A stretch of 64,000 bases of DNA from Lyngbya sp. PCC 8106 (GCF_000169095.1 NZ_AAVU01000039.1:1-64000), one strand, 5' to 3'. Shown: positions 7,689 through 17,087, numbered from the stretch's first letter. Numbers and translations: made by a program. The notes: generated by a model from the letters alone, not told the origin.

Positions 7689-8774
7689 CTACAACTCAGA
7701 CTTCAAACGAAAAACATCAGCCAGTAACTCATTACCATTAGGTCTTCTTTCGGGAGCGGGTGAGTCATAAACAATCAGCACAGAATCCGATTGTCCTAGA
7801 CAGGGAAAATGAGCAATTCCTTCAGCTTTATCAGCCCCAACCTTAATCGGCAAATCAAACATAACCTCTAAATGTTTTGACTCTTGCCAATAAATCATTT
7901 CCTCAGTTCGCTTTTCAATATTTTTCAAACGAAAAACTCGCATCGCCCCATTGAGATCCATTGTTGGGCCTCCGAGAATAATTAAATCACCATCATGTAA
8001 AAACAGTTCTCGAATTCCTAATCCATCTAACTCAATAAAATGCTTTCGATAGAGTTGTCCATCTTTTTCTATCGGTTTGAGCGTCAGAACACCGGGTTTT
8101 GTTTCTTCAACTTCGATCTCCAAAATAATCGCCAACCCCCGCAAAACAGGCCCTCTCAATCCCAGAAAAATACGATGTTTACTAACAGCTAAACCCTCAA
8201 TATCAAGTCCATTATCCTTAGACGGTAAACCAGTGGAAACAATCGTACCAATATGAGGATCAGACTTGAGACTTTCAACTAAAATATTACCTTCTTTCGT
8301 CGTCTCTAAAAGAGCAGCAGTGCGTTTTTTTTCAGGATCATCTTTCAAAGTACAAGACTTAATTAAATTACCATCAATCACCGGAATACGAGCAATTAAA
8401 TAGCGATTCGCCTCCGACTTGACTTCAGATAACCGCTCAACATCTTTTTCAGGATCTTTTCCCTTTGGTTTTTTCCGTTTTGTGCTATGAGAACCCATCA
8501 CCCACAAATAACCGTGAGAATAATCCATCCCTTCAATATCAATTTCATCCTCAGTATTGGGGAGTTCAATAAAATCCAAAAGAGAAAAATGCTTGTGATT
8601 ACCAAAAACAAATGGTTCTACCTGGGAAAGTCGCTCGACTCCTAACAACTCATCAGAACCCACCCACAAACTCCCATCTGGGGTGATCGCAGCCGCAGAG
8701 AGTTCACCGACTAAATCATCTGAACTGTCTTCAAACCGCAAGAGAACCCGACTTAGTAAAAAACCTTCTGACAT
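7689..8774 (-). CDS. DUF3616 domain-containing protein
   Basis: The 361 residues read as a DUF3616 protein, probably a beta-propeller-like fold. Blade-like motifs such as LWVGSDELLGVERL, DIEGMDYSHGYLWVMGSHS, DIEGLAVSKHRIFLGLRGP and ELFLHDGDLIILGGP repeat along the chain. A basic insertion (KRKKPKGKDPEKD) sits near residue 100. The biochemical role of the family is unknown; the propeller fold is my inference from motif spacing. No signal peptide is visible. It is the first of a series of minus-strand genes that continues to 11474. Confidence 0.75.
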   Translation of the reverse strand: MSEGFLLSRVLLRFEDSSDDLVGELSAAAITPDGSLWVGSDELLGVERLSQVEPFVFGNHKHFSLLDFIELPNTEDEIDIEGMDYSHGYLWVMGSHSTKRKKPKGKDPEKDVERLSEVKSEANRYLIARIPVIDGNLIKSCTLKDDPEKKRTAALLETTKEGNILVESLKSDPHIGTIVSTGLPSKDNGLDIEGLAVSKHRIFLGLRGPVLRGLAIILEIEVEETKPGVLTLKPIEKDGQLYRKHFIELDGLGIRELFLHDGDLIILGGPTMDLNGAMRVFRLKNIEKRTEEMIYWQESKHLEVMFDLPIKVGADKAEGIAHFPCLGQSDSVLIVYDSPAPERRPNGNELLADVFRLKSEL

Positions 8775-8834
8775 TAGCTTAATTCAATCAACTTACAGTT
8801 ATTTTTAATGCTGTGATCTTACTCTATTTTGGGC

Positions 8835-9620
8835 TTAATTTGTTTTGAAGTGGCGATAACGAGCTTGTACCAACATATAAATACCATAAGCAATTAAACC
8901 AAAAGCGGCGATCGCTAGCAAGAATTTACCATAAGGCTGCTGTGCGATAGTGTGCAACGCTCCATCAAGTCCCCGTGCTTTACTCGGTTCAAATTGTCGA
9001 GCAGCTTGAATTAAAAAGAAACCTAACATCGTAAAAATAACGCCTCTCGCTGTAATCCCAAAGCGACAGACATTGACTACTAATTTTTCTTGCTTATAAT
9101 CCAGTTCTCTTAGGTTTAACTTTTTGCGAAACTTAGTCTTATAAGCTTTATAAATATAATAGAAACCCAGTCCAATAATTAATGCACCGAGAGTTCCGAC
9201 TAACCATTGACCAAACGGTTGTGAAAGTAGACGAGCCGTCCCCGTTTGTTTACTATCGCCCCCGCCTCCACTGCTCGATCCGATTGCGAGTAGAGCGGCA
9301 TTTACAGCGACACCTGCATAAATTAAACCACTAATAATATAACCCAATCTTGTCACAATTCCCTTGAAATCTGACCCTTTGTGATCGGGATCTTTAATCG
9401 CTTCAACAAATCGCCAAATGACATATCCAACTAAGCCAACAGCAACTAAAATCAATAATATTTGTCCAAAAGGTTGAGCTGCAATTGTTCGCAAAGCGCC
9501 TTTAGTACCCGTTGTTTTTCCACCCGAAGTAAATGCGGCCATAACTGCTAAGATACCAATTAGCCCATAAACTGCTCCTTTGGTTGCATATCCAAAACGA
9601 GCTAACCTTTCTACCCACAT
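8835..9620 (-). CDS. DUF1206 domain-containing membrane protein
   Basis: The 261-residue protein consists of three copies of a two-helix unit, each opening with a RFGYATKGAVYGLIG-like, RLGYIISGLIYAGV-like or RFGITARGVIFTMLG-like segment and a QPFGQ/QPYGK loop. That gives about six membrane helices and matches DUF1206. The function is unknown. It lies in a cluster of stress-type genes, 49 bases downstream of the DUF2382 gene on the same strand, so co-transcription is likely. Confidence 0.85.
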   Translation of the reverse strand: MWVERLARFGYATKGAVYGLIGILAVMAAFTSGGKTTGTKGALRTIAAQPFGQILLILVAVGLVGYVIWRFVEAIKDPDHKGSDFKGIVTRLGYIISGLIYAGVAVNAALLAIGSSSGGGGDSKQTGTARLLSQPFGQWLVGTLGALIIGLGFYYIYKAYKTKFRKKLNLRELDYKQEKLVVNVCRFGITARGVIFTMLGFFLIQAARQFEPSKARGLDGALHTIAQQPYGKFLLAIAAFGLIAYGIYMLVQARYRHFKTN

Positions 9621-9668
9621 GACTTAGACTCTCCCAAAATATAATAAATAATTTCAATATCCGATTAA

Positions 9669-10484
9669 CTAAGGCTGAGTACACCGATCAAAAAGCTCTT
9701 GATATTGTTGCTGATATTGGGGATCATTGAGAACCAATTCAACCCGAACTTTAGTACATCCGTGAGCATCTTCCATCGCCAGAGTATGTAATAAATCACC
9801 TGCTGCTTTCAAAGAAATAAATTCACCCTGAACCGTGGTTTTATCTGAATTACTCTTACGGGTTTTGAGTTCAACTCCCTCGATTTTTCCCTGTGATAAA
9901 TCAATTTCAGCTAAGGGTTTATCTGATGATCCGACTTGTTCAACGATTAATTTTTCTCGTCGCACCGGAACTTCAACTATTTCAGTTTCAACTTGTTTAC
10001 GAACAACCACTTCACCGATTTTATGGCGATCATGTTTCACCTCTAATCGTTCAGCCAGTAGACGTATTGTTTCACTTTCTACAGATTCGTGATAGGATTC
10101 GTCTTCATCGTTAGTAGAATCATGATTATCCTCATAGTCTGAATCATCAACGGATGGGATATTATCCTTTTCAGTTAAACTTTCATTCCAAGAGGCTGAA
10201 TATTGATTTAATTTTTCTTGCATTTTTTCTGTGAATCTGATCACAAATTGATGATTTTCTAAATCCGCTTTAATAATAGACTTTTGATGAACTCTAAACA
10301 CAGGTTTTGATTGTCCTGGTAACGAAAAAAGAATCTGAATTTGATCAGAATCATTTTTTAAAATTCGTTCAATTTTACCAATTAATCTTCTCTTTTCATC
10401 AACAACTGAATAGGTTTTAATTTCTTGTGACGTTGATAAACTTTCAGGAGAAGAAACGGTTTGATAATTATTTTGAGTTTCCAT
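9669..10484 (-). CDS. DUF2382 domain-containing protein
   Basis: The 271-residue soluble protein has a PRC-like N-terminal part (about residues 24-95, TYSVVDEKRRLIGKIERI) and an acidic Asp/Glu/Ser linker (about 110-135). A DUF2382 domain follows (about 143-215) with the typical ERLEVKHDRHKIGEVVVRK and VPVRREKLIVEQ segments. The C-terminal 40 residues (AHGCTKVRVELVLND) are extra. DUF2382 proteins are common in stress-tolerant bacteria, but their biochemical role is unknown. The gene lies between the DUF1206 gene and a second DUF2382 gene on the same strand. Confidence 0.85.
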   Translation of the reverse strand: METQNNYQTVSSPESLSTSQEIKTYSVVDEKRRLIGKIERILKNDSDQIQILFSLPGQSKPVFRVHQKSIIKADLENHQFVIRFTEKMQEKLNQYSASWNESLTEKDNIPSVDDSDYEDNHDSTNDEDESYHESVESETIRLLAERLEVKHDRHKIGEVVVRKQVETEIVEVPVRREKLIVEQVGSSDKPLAEIDLSQGKIEGVELKTRKSNSDKTTVQGEFISLKAAGDLLHTLAMEDAHGCTKVRVELVLNDPQYQQQYQELFDRCTQP

Positions 10485-10554
10485 TTTCTAGTTTTATTCT
10501 AAATTAATCAGCTCAAAATTTTAGTTTTTATCGAATTGCAGCTCAACAGAAGTG

Positions 10555-10602
10555 TTAGGTGGTTGGTGTTAGGAAAAACCCCAGACCCGACCAACCACCT
10601 AA
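10555..10602. repeat. 12-bp palindromic stem-loop
   Basis: TTAGGTGGTTGG (10555-10566) and CCAACCACCTAA (10591-10602) are perfect complements around a 24-base loop. The structure lies between two minus-strand DUF2382 genes, where it could attenuate or stabilise the transcript. There is no T-run on either side. Confidence 0.55.
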
Positions 10603-10649
10603 GACCCAATTCAAGCTAACTCTCACGGTTTTTAATTAACCTGGTTGTT

Positions 10650-11474
10650 TTATCGCTTAACCACAGGTTCTCCATTTTTATTAACCCGTAATTCTTCACG
10701 ACGGAGGGTTTCCTCTGCTGTCACGGTATCGCGATCAACTTCTTTGCGGACATTCACTTCTTCACGAACATAAGCTTCCTTATGAATATCTGCGGTTTCT
10801 TCGTAGACATCCATGCGAGCCACTTCACCTTCTTTGAAGTTCGCAGTACCTGGCTTCACCCGTTTTCCTGCATCGTCAGGTGTAGTCCGTTCGACAACTA
10901 CTCGTTCTTTTTCAACCGGAACAGAAGCCTTTGCTTTCTCTGTTTCTACGGTTTTCCCAACAACAACTTCACCCGCTTTATGACGATCTTTGTTTGCAAT
11001 TAAGCGTTCTTCGTAGAGCTTAAATTCACCATGATCGCGTTCGTTTAAATCAAACAACTCGGTATCGTTATCGTAGCGATAGTTGTTGCGATCATAACTG
11101 GCTTGAGGCTGACGAGTCCGATAACTTTGGCGAACCCGTTCTTCATAGTCGTAATCGACTTTCATATCGCTATCATACTTCGGTAAAGCCTCAGCTTGTT
11201 CTTTGCTGGTTAAACCTAAAGCATAAAGCTTGTGATCGTTAAAATCAATCCGAGAGCGACCTACGGGTAATAATACCTTCTTACCGAAAATCCAGAATCC
11301 TGTGTCAAGGACGAAATAGCGGATGCGACCTGCTTCATCAACTAAAGCATCATCGACTGAACCAATTTTTTCGTTACTGGTTCCCGCATAAACGGTATAC
11401 CCTTTAAAGTCGTTTCCTTTAAACAACTCATCAACATAATTAGGATAGTATTCTTTAATCTTTACTAAAGCCAT
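10650..11474 (-). CDS. PRC-barrel and DUF2382 protein (AvaK-like)
   Basis: The 274-residue protein combines an N-terminal PRC-barrel (about residues 10-95, with FKGYTVYAGTSNEKIGSVDDALVDEAG and a GFWIFGKKVLLPVG strand) with a C-terminal DUF2382 domain (about 150-255). In DUF2382, the KDRHKAGEVVVGKTVETEKA and VREEVNVRKEVDRDTVTAEETLRREEL segments are diagnostic. Between them is a Tyr/Arg/Asp-rich linker. The architecture is the one found in cyanobacterial akinete- and stress-associated AvaK-type proteins; that link is by family only. It is the first gene of the minus-strand run and is divergent from the glycine-zipper gene at 11580. Confidence 0.85.
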   Translation of the reverse strand: MALVKIKEYYPNYVDELFKGNDFKGYTVYAGTSNEKIGSVDDALVDEAGRIRYFVLDTGFWIFGKKVLLPVGRSRIDFNDHKLYALGLTSKEQAEALPKYDSDMKVDYDYEERVRQSYRTRQPQASYDRNNYRYDNDTELFDLNERDHGEFKLYEERLIANKDRHKAGEVVVGKTVETEKAKASVPVEKERVVVERTTPDDAGKRVKPGTANFKEGEVARMDVYEETADIHKEAYVREEVNVRKEVDRDTVTAEETLRREELRVNKNGEPVVKR

Positions 11475-11579
11475 AATTTATTCTTGTGTCTCTTTGTTCA
11501 CTACACTTACAACAATAGAGAATAATCAAGTTTAATCAATCCTCCCACTGAGAGATTTAAAAGCTATGTCGGGGGATGG

Positions 11580-12533
11580 ATGATAAACACAGAGAAAATA
11601 TCCGATACTAAAGAAAATAAAGATAACATTGATCTTTACCTTTCTCAACATTTTGAAGAAAGGACTATTGAAATAGAGAAAAAGAGAGTAGAAAATATGG
11701 TCACAAGAACAGATACAGATTATAAACGAGCAATTGGAGTTTTAAAAACTCGGCGAGAAACAGAACAAGCACTTTATCAACTACGCGATCGCGGGATTGA
11801 TCTCGAACAAGTGTCTGTAATTGCCCCGGACTCCGATCCAAAGTCAAAAGACGCAGATGTTGACGTTTATACCCATTCTCAAGGAAATCATGCCGATAGT
11901 GGGGCGGTTGGAGGTGCGATCGCTGGAGGTGCGCTCGGAACGATTACCGGATTATTAGTCGGTTTGGGAGCTATTGCCATTCCTGGAGTTGGGCCGATTT
12001 TATTAGCTGGTGCGGAAGCAACAGCGCTAGCAACGACCTTAGCCGGAACTGCAATTGGTGCGACATCGGGTGGAATTATCGGGGCTTTAGTGGGTTTAGG
12101 AGTTCCTGAAGACCAAGCCAAAGTGTACAATGAGCGACTCTCCCAAGGTCAATATCTTGTGATCGTCACGGGAACACCCAGAACCGTTGGACAGGCAGAA
12201 GATATCCTCCACGATCAAGGAATTGAAGAATTACACGTTTATGATGCTTTGCAAGTCGAAGTGACGCCGACGATGGATAATATGGTTTCTCCATCCACTC
12301 TTAAACGGGAAGAAAATATTGCAACATCGAATCGAGTGGTACACCAAGAACATCCCGAATTGATCGAACGAGAAAAAAGGACGACTGTAACGCCAAAGGC
12401 TGAGACAGAACTCTTTGTTAAATCGACAGCAGATCGGCGAGAAAATCTTAACAATATTGATCGCGACAGGGTATCTACAAATCCAGAAGTGATCGTGATC
12501 GATAAGCGCGATGAGAAATACAAAAAGTCTTAA
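11580..12533 (+). CDS. General stress protein 17M-like, glycine-zipper protein
   Basis: The 317-residue protein has a YflT/GSP17M-type N-terminal domain (AIGVLKTRRETEQALYQLRDRGIDLEQVSVIAPD). A long glycine-zipper membrane segment follows (GGAIAGGALGTITGLLVGLG, then further GA-rich helices to about residue 195), then a charged tail. Glycine-zipper proteins insert in membranes; a stress role is inferred from the family and neighbours. The frame starts at ATG 11580, but the homologous part begins at Met40 (ATG 11697, MVTRTDTDYKRAIG), which may be the real start. I see no strong Shine-Dalgarno at either. Confidence 0.75.
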   Translation: MINTEKISDTKENKDNIDLYLSQHFEERTIEIEKKRVENMVTRTDTDYKRAIGVLKTRRETEQALYQLRDRGIDLEQVSVIAPDSDPKSKDADVDVYTHSQGNHADSGAVGGAIAGGALGTITGLLVGLGAIAIPGVGPILLAGAEATALATTLAGTAIGATSGGIIGALVGLGVPEDQAKVYNERLSQGQYLVIVTGTPRTVGQAEDILHDQGIEELHVYDALQVEVTPTMDNMVSPSTLKREENIATSNRVVHQEHPELIEREKRTTVTPKAETELFVKSTADRRENLNNIDRDRVSTNPEVIVIDKRDEKYKKS

Positions 12534-12582
12534 AGACTGGAGAATTTAATCTTTTTATTGAACAAAATTGGAGGAAAAAACC

Positions 12583-13044
12583 ATGAAAAAGTTAACATCT
12601 TTGATTATCGGTAGTTTTGTTTTATTTGGGGCGGCTGGATGTGATGTTGCTCGTACCAGTGCAGATGCTCCGACTTCTATCGACGGTGAAGTTGAAGACC
12701 CTCAATTGGTAGAAGAAACTCAAGAAGATGCTGATAGTAATACTCGCCAAGCTCAATTAAGTTCAGATATCCGGGCGCGAGAACAACGTAACGATATATT
12801 GGGCGATCAACAAGAACGAGCTGATTCTGATATTGAAAGTGAAGTTCGTGCAAAATTAGAAGCGAATATTCCCCGAGGTAAACTGACTATTCAAGCCGAA
12901 GATGGTGCAGTCGCCATTGGCGGAACCGTACCCGATCAACGAGAGTATGAAACGATTGAACCGTTAACGAAAGAAATTCTTGGGGTAGATTCAGTTGATA
13001 TTAGTCAGGTAAAAGTTGTAGAACCCACAGGTTCAGAATCCTAA
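12583..13044 (+). CDS. BON-domain lipoprotein
   Basis: The 153-residue protein begins with a lipoprotein signal peptide (MKKLTSLIIGSFVLFGAAGC), with lipidation expected at Cys20. After an acidic Gln/Glu/Asp-rich linker it carries a BON domain (about residues 85-148: IESEVRAKLEANIPRGKLTIQAEDGAVAIGGTVPDQ...). BON domains bind phospholipid or other envelope components and are found in osmotic-shock proteins such as OsmY. The frame extends upstream to a TTG, but that codon lies over the ribosome binding site (GGAGG at 12570-12574), so ATG 12583 is the start. Confidence 0.85.
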   Translation: MKKLTSLIIGSFVLFGAAGCDVARTSADAPTSIDGEVEDPQLVEETQEDADSNTRQAQLSSDIRAREQRNDILGDQQERADSDIESEVRAKLEANIPRGKLTIQAEDGAVAIGGTVPDQREYETIEPLTKEILGVDSVDISQVKVVEPTGSES

Positions 13045-13095
13045 TCAAAAGTGGATTAAGCTGAGTTTAGAGTTGAGTTAGACCCATTTTAAAGG

Positions 13096-13121
13096 TAGAG
13101 ATGTGTTCAGGCACGTCTCTA
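13096..13121. repeat. TAGAGACGTG-type stem-loop repeat
   Basis: TAGAGATGTG (13096-13105) and CACGTCTCTA (13112-13121) form a ten-pair stem with one G-U pair and a six-base loop. It resembles the short TAGAGACGTG palindromes often scattered between cyanobacterial genes. It lies between the BON lipoprotein gene and the channel gene and may serve as a transcript-end hairpin. Confidence 0.5.
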
Positions 13122-13164
13122 TAACATTAAATAGCGGTGGTGTGGAAAAGAGGGGTTAATATTG

Positions 13165-14256
13165 ATGTCAATTTGGCTGACTGTCTTAGGTATAACTATT
13201 TTGCTCGGTGTTACGCTTGATGTTTTAATCACCACTTTAACGGTGGGTGGAGGTGGCCCGATAACAAGCCGACTTTCAGCAAGAATCTGGATAATCGCAT
13301 TAAAAATTCATCGTCATTTTCCCAATCATCGGTTTTTGGCGTTGATCGGGATGTCACTATTGGTTTTAATGACATTGTTGTGGTTTGCCTTAACTTGGTT
13401 AGGGTGGACCCTGTTATTTGTCTCGGGTGAAGGCGCGGTAATCACATCCCCCAATTTAGTCCCGGCTAGTTTTTGGGAGAGAGTGTATTTTGTCGGTTAT
13501 ACCCTCTCAACTTTGGGACAGGGAAGCTATCAACCCCAAGGAGAACCCTGGCAAATTGCAACAGCGATCGCTTCAATTAACGGCTTTTTTCTGGTAACAC
13601 TCACTTTTGCTTATCTACTTCCCATCGTCTCGGCCGCTAGCCAAAAACGTTCTTATGCGACTTATATTGCTTCACTGGGGGGAACCGCAGATGAAATTCT
13701 CATCCGGGCTTGGAATGGTGAAAACTTCGGACAATTTGATCAACATCTAATCGCTTTGAGTGTAATGCTAACTGAACTCGGTGAAAGTCACTTGAATTAT
13801 CCGATTCTGCACTATTTCCACAGTATTGAGCGTTATCGCGCCATGACGCTGAGTTTAGTTGCTCTCGATGATGCCTTAACTTTACTCCAATATGGCATTC
13901 CCCGATCGCATCAACCCGATCCGGCTGCTGTTCGTTCAGTTCGTCGGGCGAGTGCTGCGTTTTTAGCCACGCTGAAGTCTGCCTATTTGAACCCCACCGA
14001 TGAAAATCCTCCCTTACCCGCTTTGGAGTTGGTTCGGCTAGAGGGAATTCCGACTGTGAACGACTCCCAATTTCAACAGGCAACTCAACACCTCGAACAA
14101 CGGCGACGCATTTTGTTAGAGTTAATTCGCAATGATGGCTGGACGTGGGACGCAATTGCCTCGACAAGAACCACAAGTCGGGCGAGTAATTTAGATGATC
14201 ATAGTGCATTGGATGATGTTGTTTACATGGCTGTGGATCAGTTTCCCAAAGTTTAG
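13165..14256 (+). CDS. Two-helix potassium-channel-like membrane protein
   Basis: The 363-residue protein has four hydrophobic segments in its first 165 residues. Between the third and fourth lies a pore-like loop, WERVYFVGYTLSTLGQGSY, in the position of the K+ channel pore helix and filter. The filter-like TLGQGSY differs from the classical TVGYG, so ion selectivity is open. A soluble region of about 200 residues follows, with no recognisable nucleotide-binding or RCK domain. ATG at 13165 is preferred over the TTG one codon upstream. The next gene, after 33 bases, is a CaCA cation exchanger, which suggests a shared role in cation balance. Confidence 0.65.
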   Translation: MSIWLTVLGITILLGVTLDVLITTLTVGGGGPITSRLSARIWIIALKIHRHFPNHRFLALIGMSLLVLMTLLWFALTWLGWTLLFVSGEGAVITSPNLVPASFWERVYFVGYTLSTLGQGSYQPQGEPWQIATAIASINGFFLVTLTFAYLLPIVSAASQKRSYATYIASLGGTADEILIRAWNGENFGQFDQHLIALSVMLTELGESHLNYPILHYFHSIERYRAMTLSLVALDDALTLLQYGIPRSHQPDPAAVRSVRRASAAFLATLKSAYLNPTDENPPLPALELVRLEGIPTVNDSQFQQATQHLEQRRRILLELIRNDGWTWDAIASTRTTSRASNLDDHSALDDVVYMAVDQFPKV

Positions 14257-14289
14257 AATTTAGAATTTTAACACTCAAGACAATCAACA

Positions 14290-15321
14290 ATGAACGAGTC
14301 ATTAGTGATTAATTTTTTGCTCTTTCTATTTGCTGCTCTTGTGATTGGACTCGGGGGAACTAAACTCTCGAAAATTGCCGATCAACTTGCTGATGCAACG
14401 GGTTTAGGTGAAGCCATTGTCGGAGCGTTATTGTTGGGGGGAATTACTTCTTTAGCCGGAATTATCACTTCAATTACCGCCGCCGCAGATGCCCATCCTC
14501 AAATTGCAGTCAGCAATGCTTTAGGGGGAATTGCTGCTCAAACTGCTTTTTTGGCGATCGCTGATTTTGTCTATCGCAAAGCCAATTTAGAACACGCTGC
14601 TGCCTCTTTGCCGACTCTCGTTCAGGGGGCTTTATTAAATGCTTTATTGGCTGTTCCTTTGTTAGCAATCGCTGCCCCAAAGGTGGAAATATTGGGGATT
14701 CATCCAGCCTCACTTGTGATTATTGGGGGTTATCTGTTTGGTTTGCGTCTCACCTCTCAAGTGCGGGATGCTCCGATGTGGAAACCTCACCTCACCACTG
14801 AAACGTTAATTGATGAGGCTGAACACTCAGAAGATCAGGGTTCTCTTGACAATCTTCCTAAGATGTGGCTGATGTTGGGATGGTTAGCGATTGTGATTGC
14901 TGGAGCGGGTTATTTATTAGCAAAAACGGGGGTAACTCTATCTCAACAAACGGGACTTTCAGAAACGGTTGTCGGGGGGTTGTTTATTGCGATTTCTACT
15001 TCTTTACCTGAATTAGTGACCTCTGTTGCTGCGGTGAAACGAGGCGCTTTAACTTTAGCGGTTAGTGCGATTATTGGCGGGAATACGTTTGATGTTTTGT
15101 TGTTGTCTTTTTCGGACTTTGCTTATCGGCCCGGTTCGATTTATAATGCGATTACTCAGTCGGAAGTTTTTGTGATTGCGTTAACGATATTAATGACCGC
15201 AATTTTACTGTTAGGACTCCTAAGACGGGAAAAGTCTGGAATTGGAAATATTGGCTTTGAAACTTTCTCAATTCTGTTGCTTTATCTCGGTGGCTTTGCC
15301 GTTCTATTCACTTGGAGTTAA
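14290..15321 (+). CDS. Calcium/sodium antiporter, CaCA family (YrbG-like)
   Basis: CaCA exchangers move Ca2+ or another divalent cation against Na+ or H+ across the membrane. The 343-residue protein has two homologous five-helix halves with the alpha-repeat motifs GLGEAIVGALLLGGITSLAG (first half) and GLSETVVGGLFIAISTSLPELVTS (second half). The second contains the acidic Pro-Glu essential for ion binding. In the first half the corresponding position reads SLAGIITS and lacks the acidic residue, which is unusual and could alter transport. A hydrophilic loop of about 50 residues separates the halves. It follows the channel-like gene closely, so the two are probably co-transcribed. Confidence 0.8.
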   Translation: MNESLVINFLLFLFAALVIGLGGTKLSKIADQLADATGLGEAIVGALLLGGITSLAGIITSITAAADAHPQIAVSNALGGIAAQTAFLAIADFVYRKANLEHAAASLPTLVQGALLNALLAVPLLAIAAPKVEILGIHPASLVIIGGYLFGLRLTSQVRDAPMWKPHLTTETLIDEAEHSEDQGSLDNLPKMWLMLGWLAIVIAGAGYLLAKTGVTLSQQTGLSETVVGGLFIAISTSLPELVTSVAAVKRGALTLAVSAIIGGNTFDVLLLSFSDFAYRPGSIYNAITQSEVFVIALTILMTAILLLGLLRREKSGIGNIGFETFSILLLYLGGFAVLFTWS

Positions 15322-15397
15322 TTTAGAGGCGGTTCATAGTATAATCAGAACGAAGTCTGTTCAACACTGATTACTGAATTTTACTTAAACATCTCCC

Positions 15398-15592
15398 ATG
15401 AGTCGTTCTCCAAAAACAGGTACAAAAATTGTCCTATTTACGGTCGGAATTGCCCTGATTATTATCGCCACTATTGTGGTGTTGAGGGGGTTAGGAATTT
15501 TATCTGCTATTCCTGAGTTTATTATTTGGGCGTTGGTTCTTCTGACGCTCGGAATTGGGATTATCGGCGGGTTGTTAAGCCAGGGAGACTAA
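15398..15592 (+). CDS. Small two-helix membrane protein
   Basis: The 64-residue product has a basic N-terminus (MSRSPKTGTK) and two hydrophobic segments (about residues 10-32 and 40-60), ending GGLLSQGD. I do not recognise a named family. It lies 76 bases after the exchanger gene on the same strand with an ATG start. Composition and length look like a real small membrane protein, but no function can be assigned. Confidence 0.55.
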   Translation: MSRSPKTGTKIVLFTVGIALIIIATIVVLRGLGILSAIPEFIIWALVLLTLGIGIIGGLLSQGD

Positions 15593-15742
15593 ACCCTTAA
15601 TTAAAGAAGTCGATCAGAGTGGAAAAAATAATAGACTCTACCCAAAGGAATAGTTAAAAATTCTATCGTTCAGGAGAAGCCATAATTGACTTAAACTGTT
15701 ATCCTTATAGTTCCGATAGCAGAAAAAAGCCTTATAAACACG

Positions 15743-17056
15743 ATGTTAGAGCAAGCAGCCCAGTTAAAGCAGGCGTTAGTTGATTTTGTCTATGATGCAG
15801 AGGGAGACTTAGCTGTAGCCTTTGAACAGTATGTCGCCACTCATGGAAGTCGAGATCGTCAAGATATTCGTCTGCAAAACTTGGTTGTTGATATGTTTTT
15901 GAATGGAGGGGAAGTCGGAGAACAGACTCCGATTGATTTGTTTATTGCCCAACAGTCCGAGTTAACAGCCAGCGATCGCGATCTGATTAAAAATTGGCAA
16001 CACACCTTCACTGGTCTATTTGAAATTATAGAGATTCAGCCGAAAAGTTTCAAGTTAATGAACTGGTTGACCGCTAAATATTATACTGTTTTTCCGAGTC
16101 CCGAAATTTCTCGCTCCGAGATCGAAAAATGGAAACTGGGCGATATTTTACTGACTCGTCTTGCTCCTTTAACCGATGGAAATTGGATGTTTTCTGGAGC
16201 CTGTATCCCTAAAGGAAATCTCGGAAAACCAAAGCTAGCAGTTGTCGTGGGGGAATTCAAGAACAATTATCCCAATCAACTCTATGGAGATGCACCTGAA
16301 CTGTTAGAAAAAGCTTGGGACTCGGTTCTTCAATATCATCAAGAGTTTGTTGACTTTTTTGAAAGTGATCGCATTTTACTCCCTGGATATCAGCTTAACA
16401 AAAAAATTGCTGAATTGCAAGAAAGATTAACTCAAAAACAATTAGAAGCGGCGGGAATTGATCCTTCAAAATCGATTAAAGAGATGATTCAAGAAGCGGG
16501 GGTGGATGAAAGTGAAGTCAAAGCCTCAGCGACAGAAACAGGTGCGGATGAAAAATCAGTTGAAACCGCTTTAGAAAATAATTCTTCTCCTATGTTTTCC
16601 CCCAAAGTCGAACTTCCCGACGAGATCAAACGAGCCGAAGAAGTGATGGCTTTTTCTCATCCCCGTTGGGGTCAAATGTTTATTCCAACCTATTCTAAAT
16701 TTGTAAGAATACTTGAAGCTGAAGATCCGGTTTCCGAAGCGAATGCGGACAAACTGGTTCTAAAATACTTAGAAGATCAAGAGATTAATGCTTTTATTTG
16801 GCAACAACTGAAAGCAGAATATCCTAATTCTCTGGAAAAACTTTTAAAAGCCGTGTTAGAACGTCCCGATTTTAACTTAGAAAAAGATTTAGATCCAACC
16901 CTAAAACAGTATCATAAATCTCTCGAACCCAAACTTCCAGAAATTGCTAGTGTTCCTCAACATCTCCATCAGTTGTTTGAAGAAGCTGTCGCTCAGGTAC
17001 AGTCAAAAGCGAAAAGTAGCAAAAAGAAAAAGAAAGGCAAAGGATTTAAAGTTTAG
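15743..17056 (+). CDS. Conserved hypothetical protein with Lys-rich tail
   Basis: The 437-residue soluble protein is mostly alpha-helical by composition. It has no signal peptide and no motif that I can tie to a characterised family. Features visible are an N-terminal helical domain (residues 1-230) with the conserved-looking WKLGDILLTRLAPLTDGNW and GKPKLAVVVGEFKNNYPNQLYGDAPELLEKAW stretches. A low-complexity Glu/Ala/Ser linker follows (about 245-285), then a second helical domain (SHPRWGQMFIPTYSKFV) and a very basic tail (KSSKKKKKGKGFKV) that could bind nucleic acid or membrane. No clear operon partner. Confidence 0.8.
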   Translation: MLEQAAQLKQALVDFVYDAEGDLAVAFEQYVATHGSRDRQDIRLQNLVVDMFLNGGEVGEQTPIDLFIAQQSELTASDRDLIKNWQHTFTGLFEIIEIQPKSFKLMNWLTAKYYTVFPSPEISRSEIEKWKLGDILLTRLAPLTDGNWMFSGACIPKGNLGKPKLAVVVGEFKNNYPNQLYGDAPELLEKAWDSVLQYHQEFVDFFESDRILLPGYQLNKKIAELQERLTQKQLEAAGIDPSKSIKEMIQEAGVDESEVKASATETGADEKSVETALENNSSPMFSPKVELPDEIKRAEEVMAFSHPRWGQMFIPTYSKFVRILEAEDPVSEANADKLVLKYLEDQEINAFIWQQLKAEYPNSLEKLLKAVLERPDFNLEKDLDPTLKQYHKSLEPKLPEIASVPQHLHQLFEEAVAQVQSKAKSSKKKKKGKGFKV

Positions 17057-17087
17057 AAAATAGGGAATATCTAGAGAATTGAATGAA

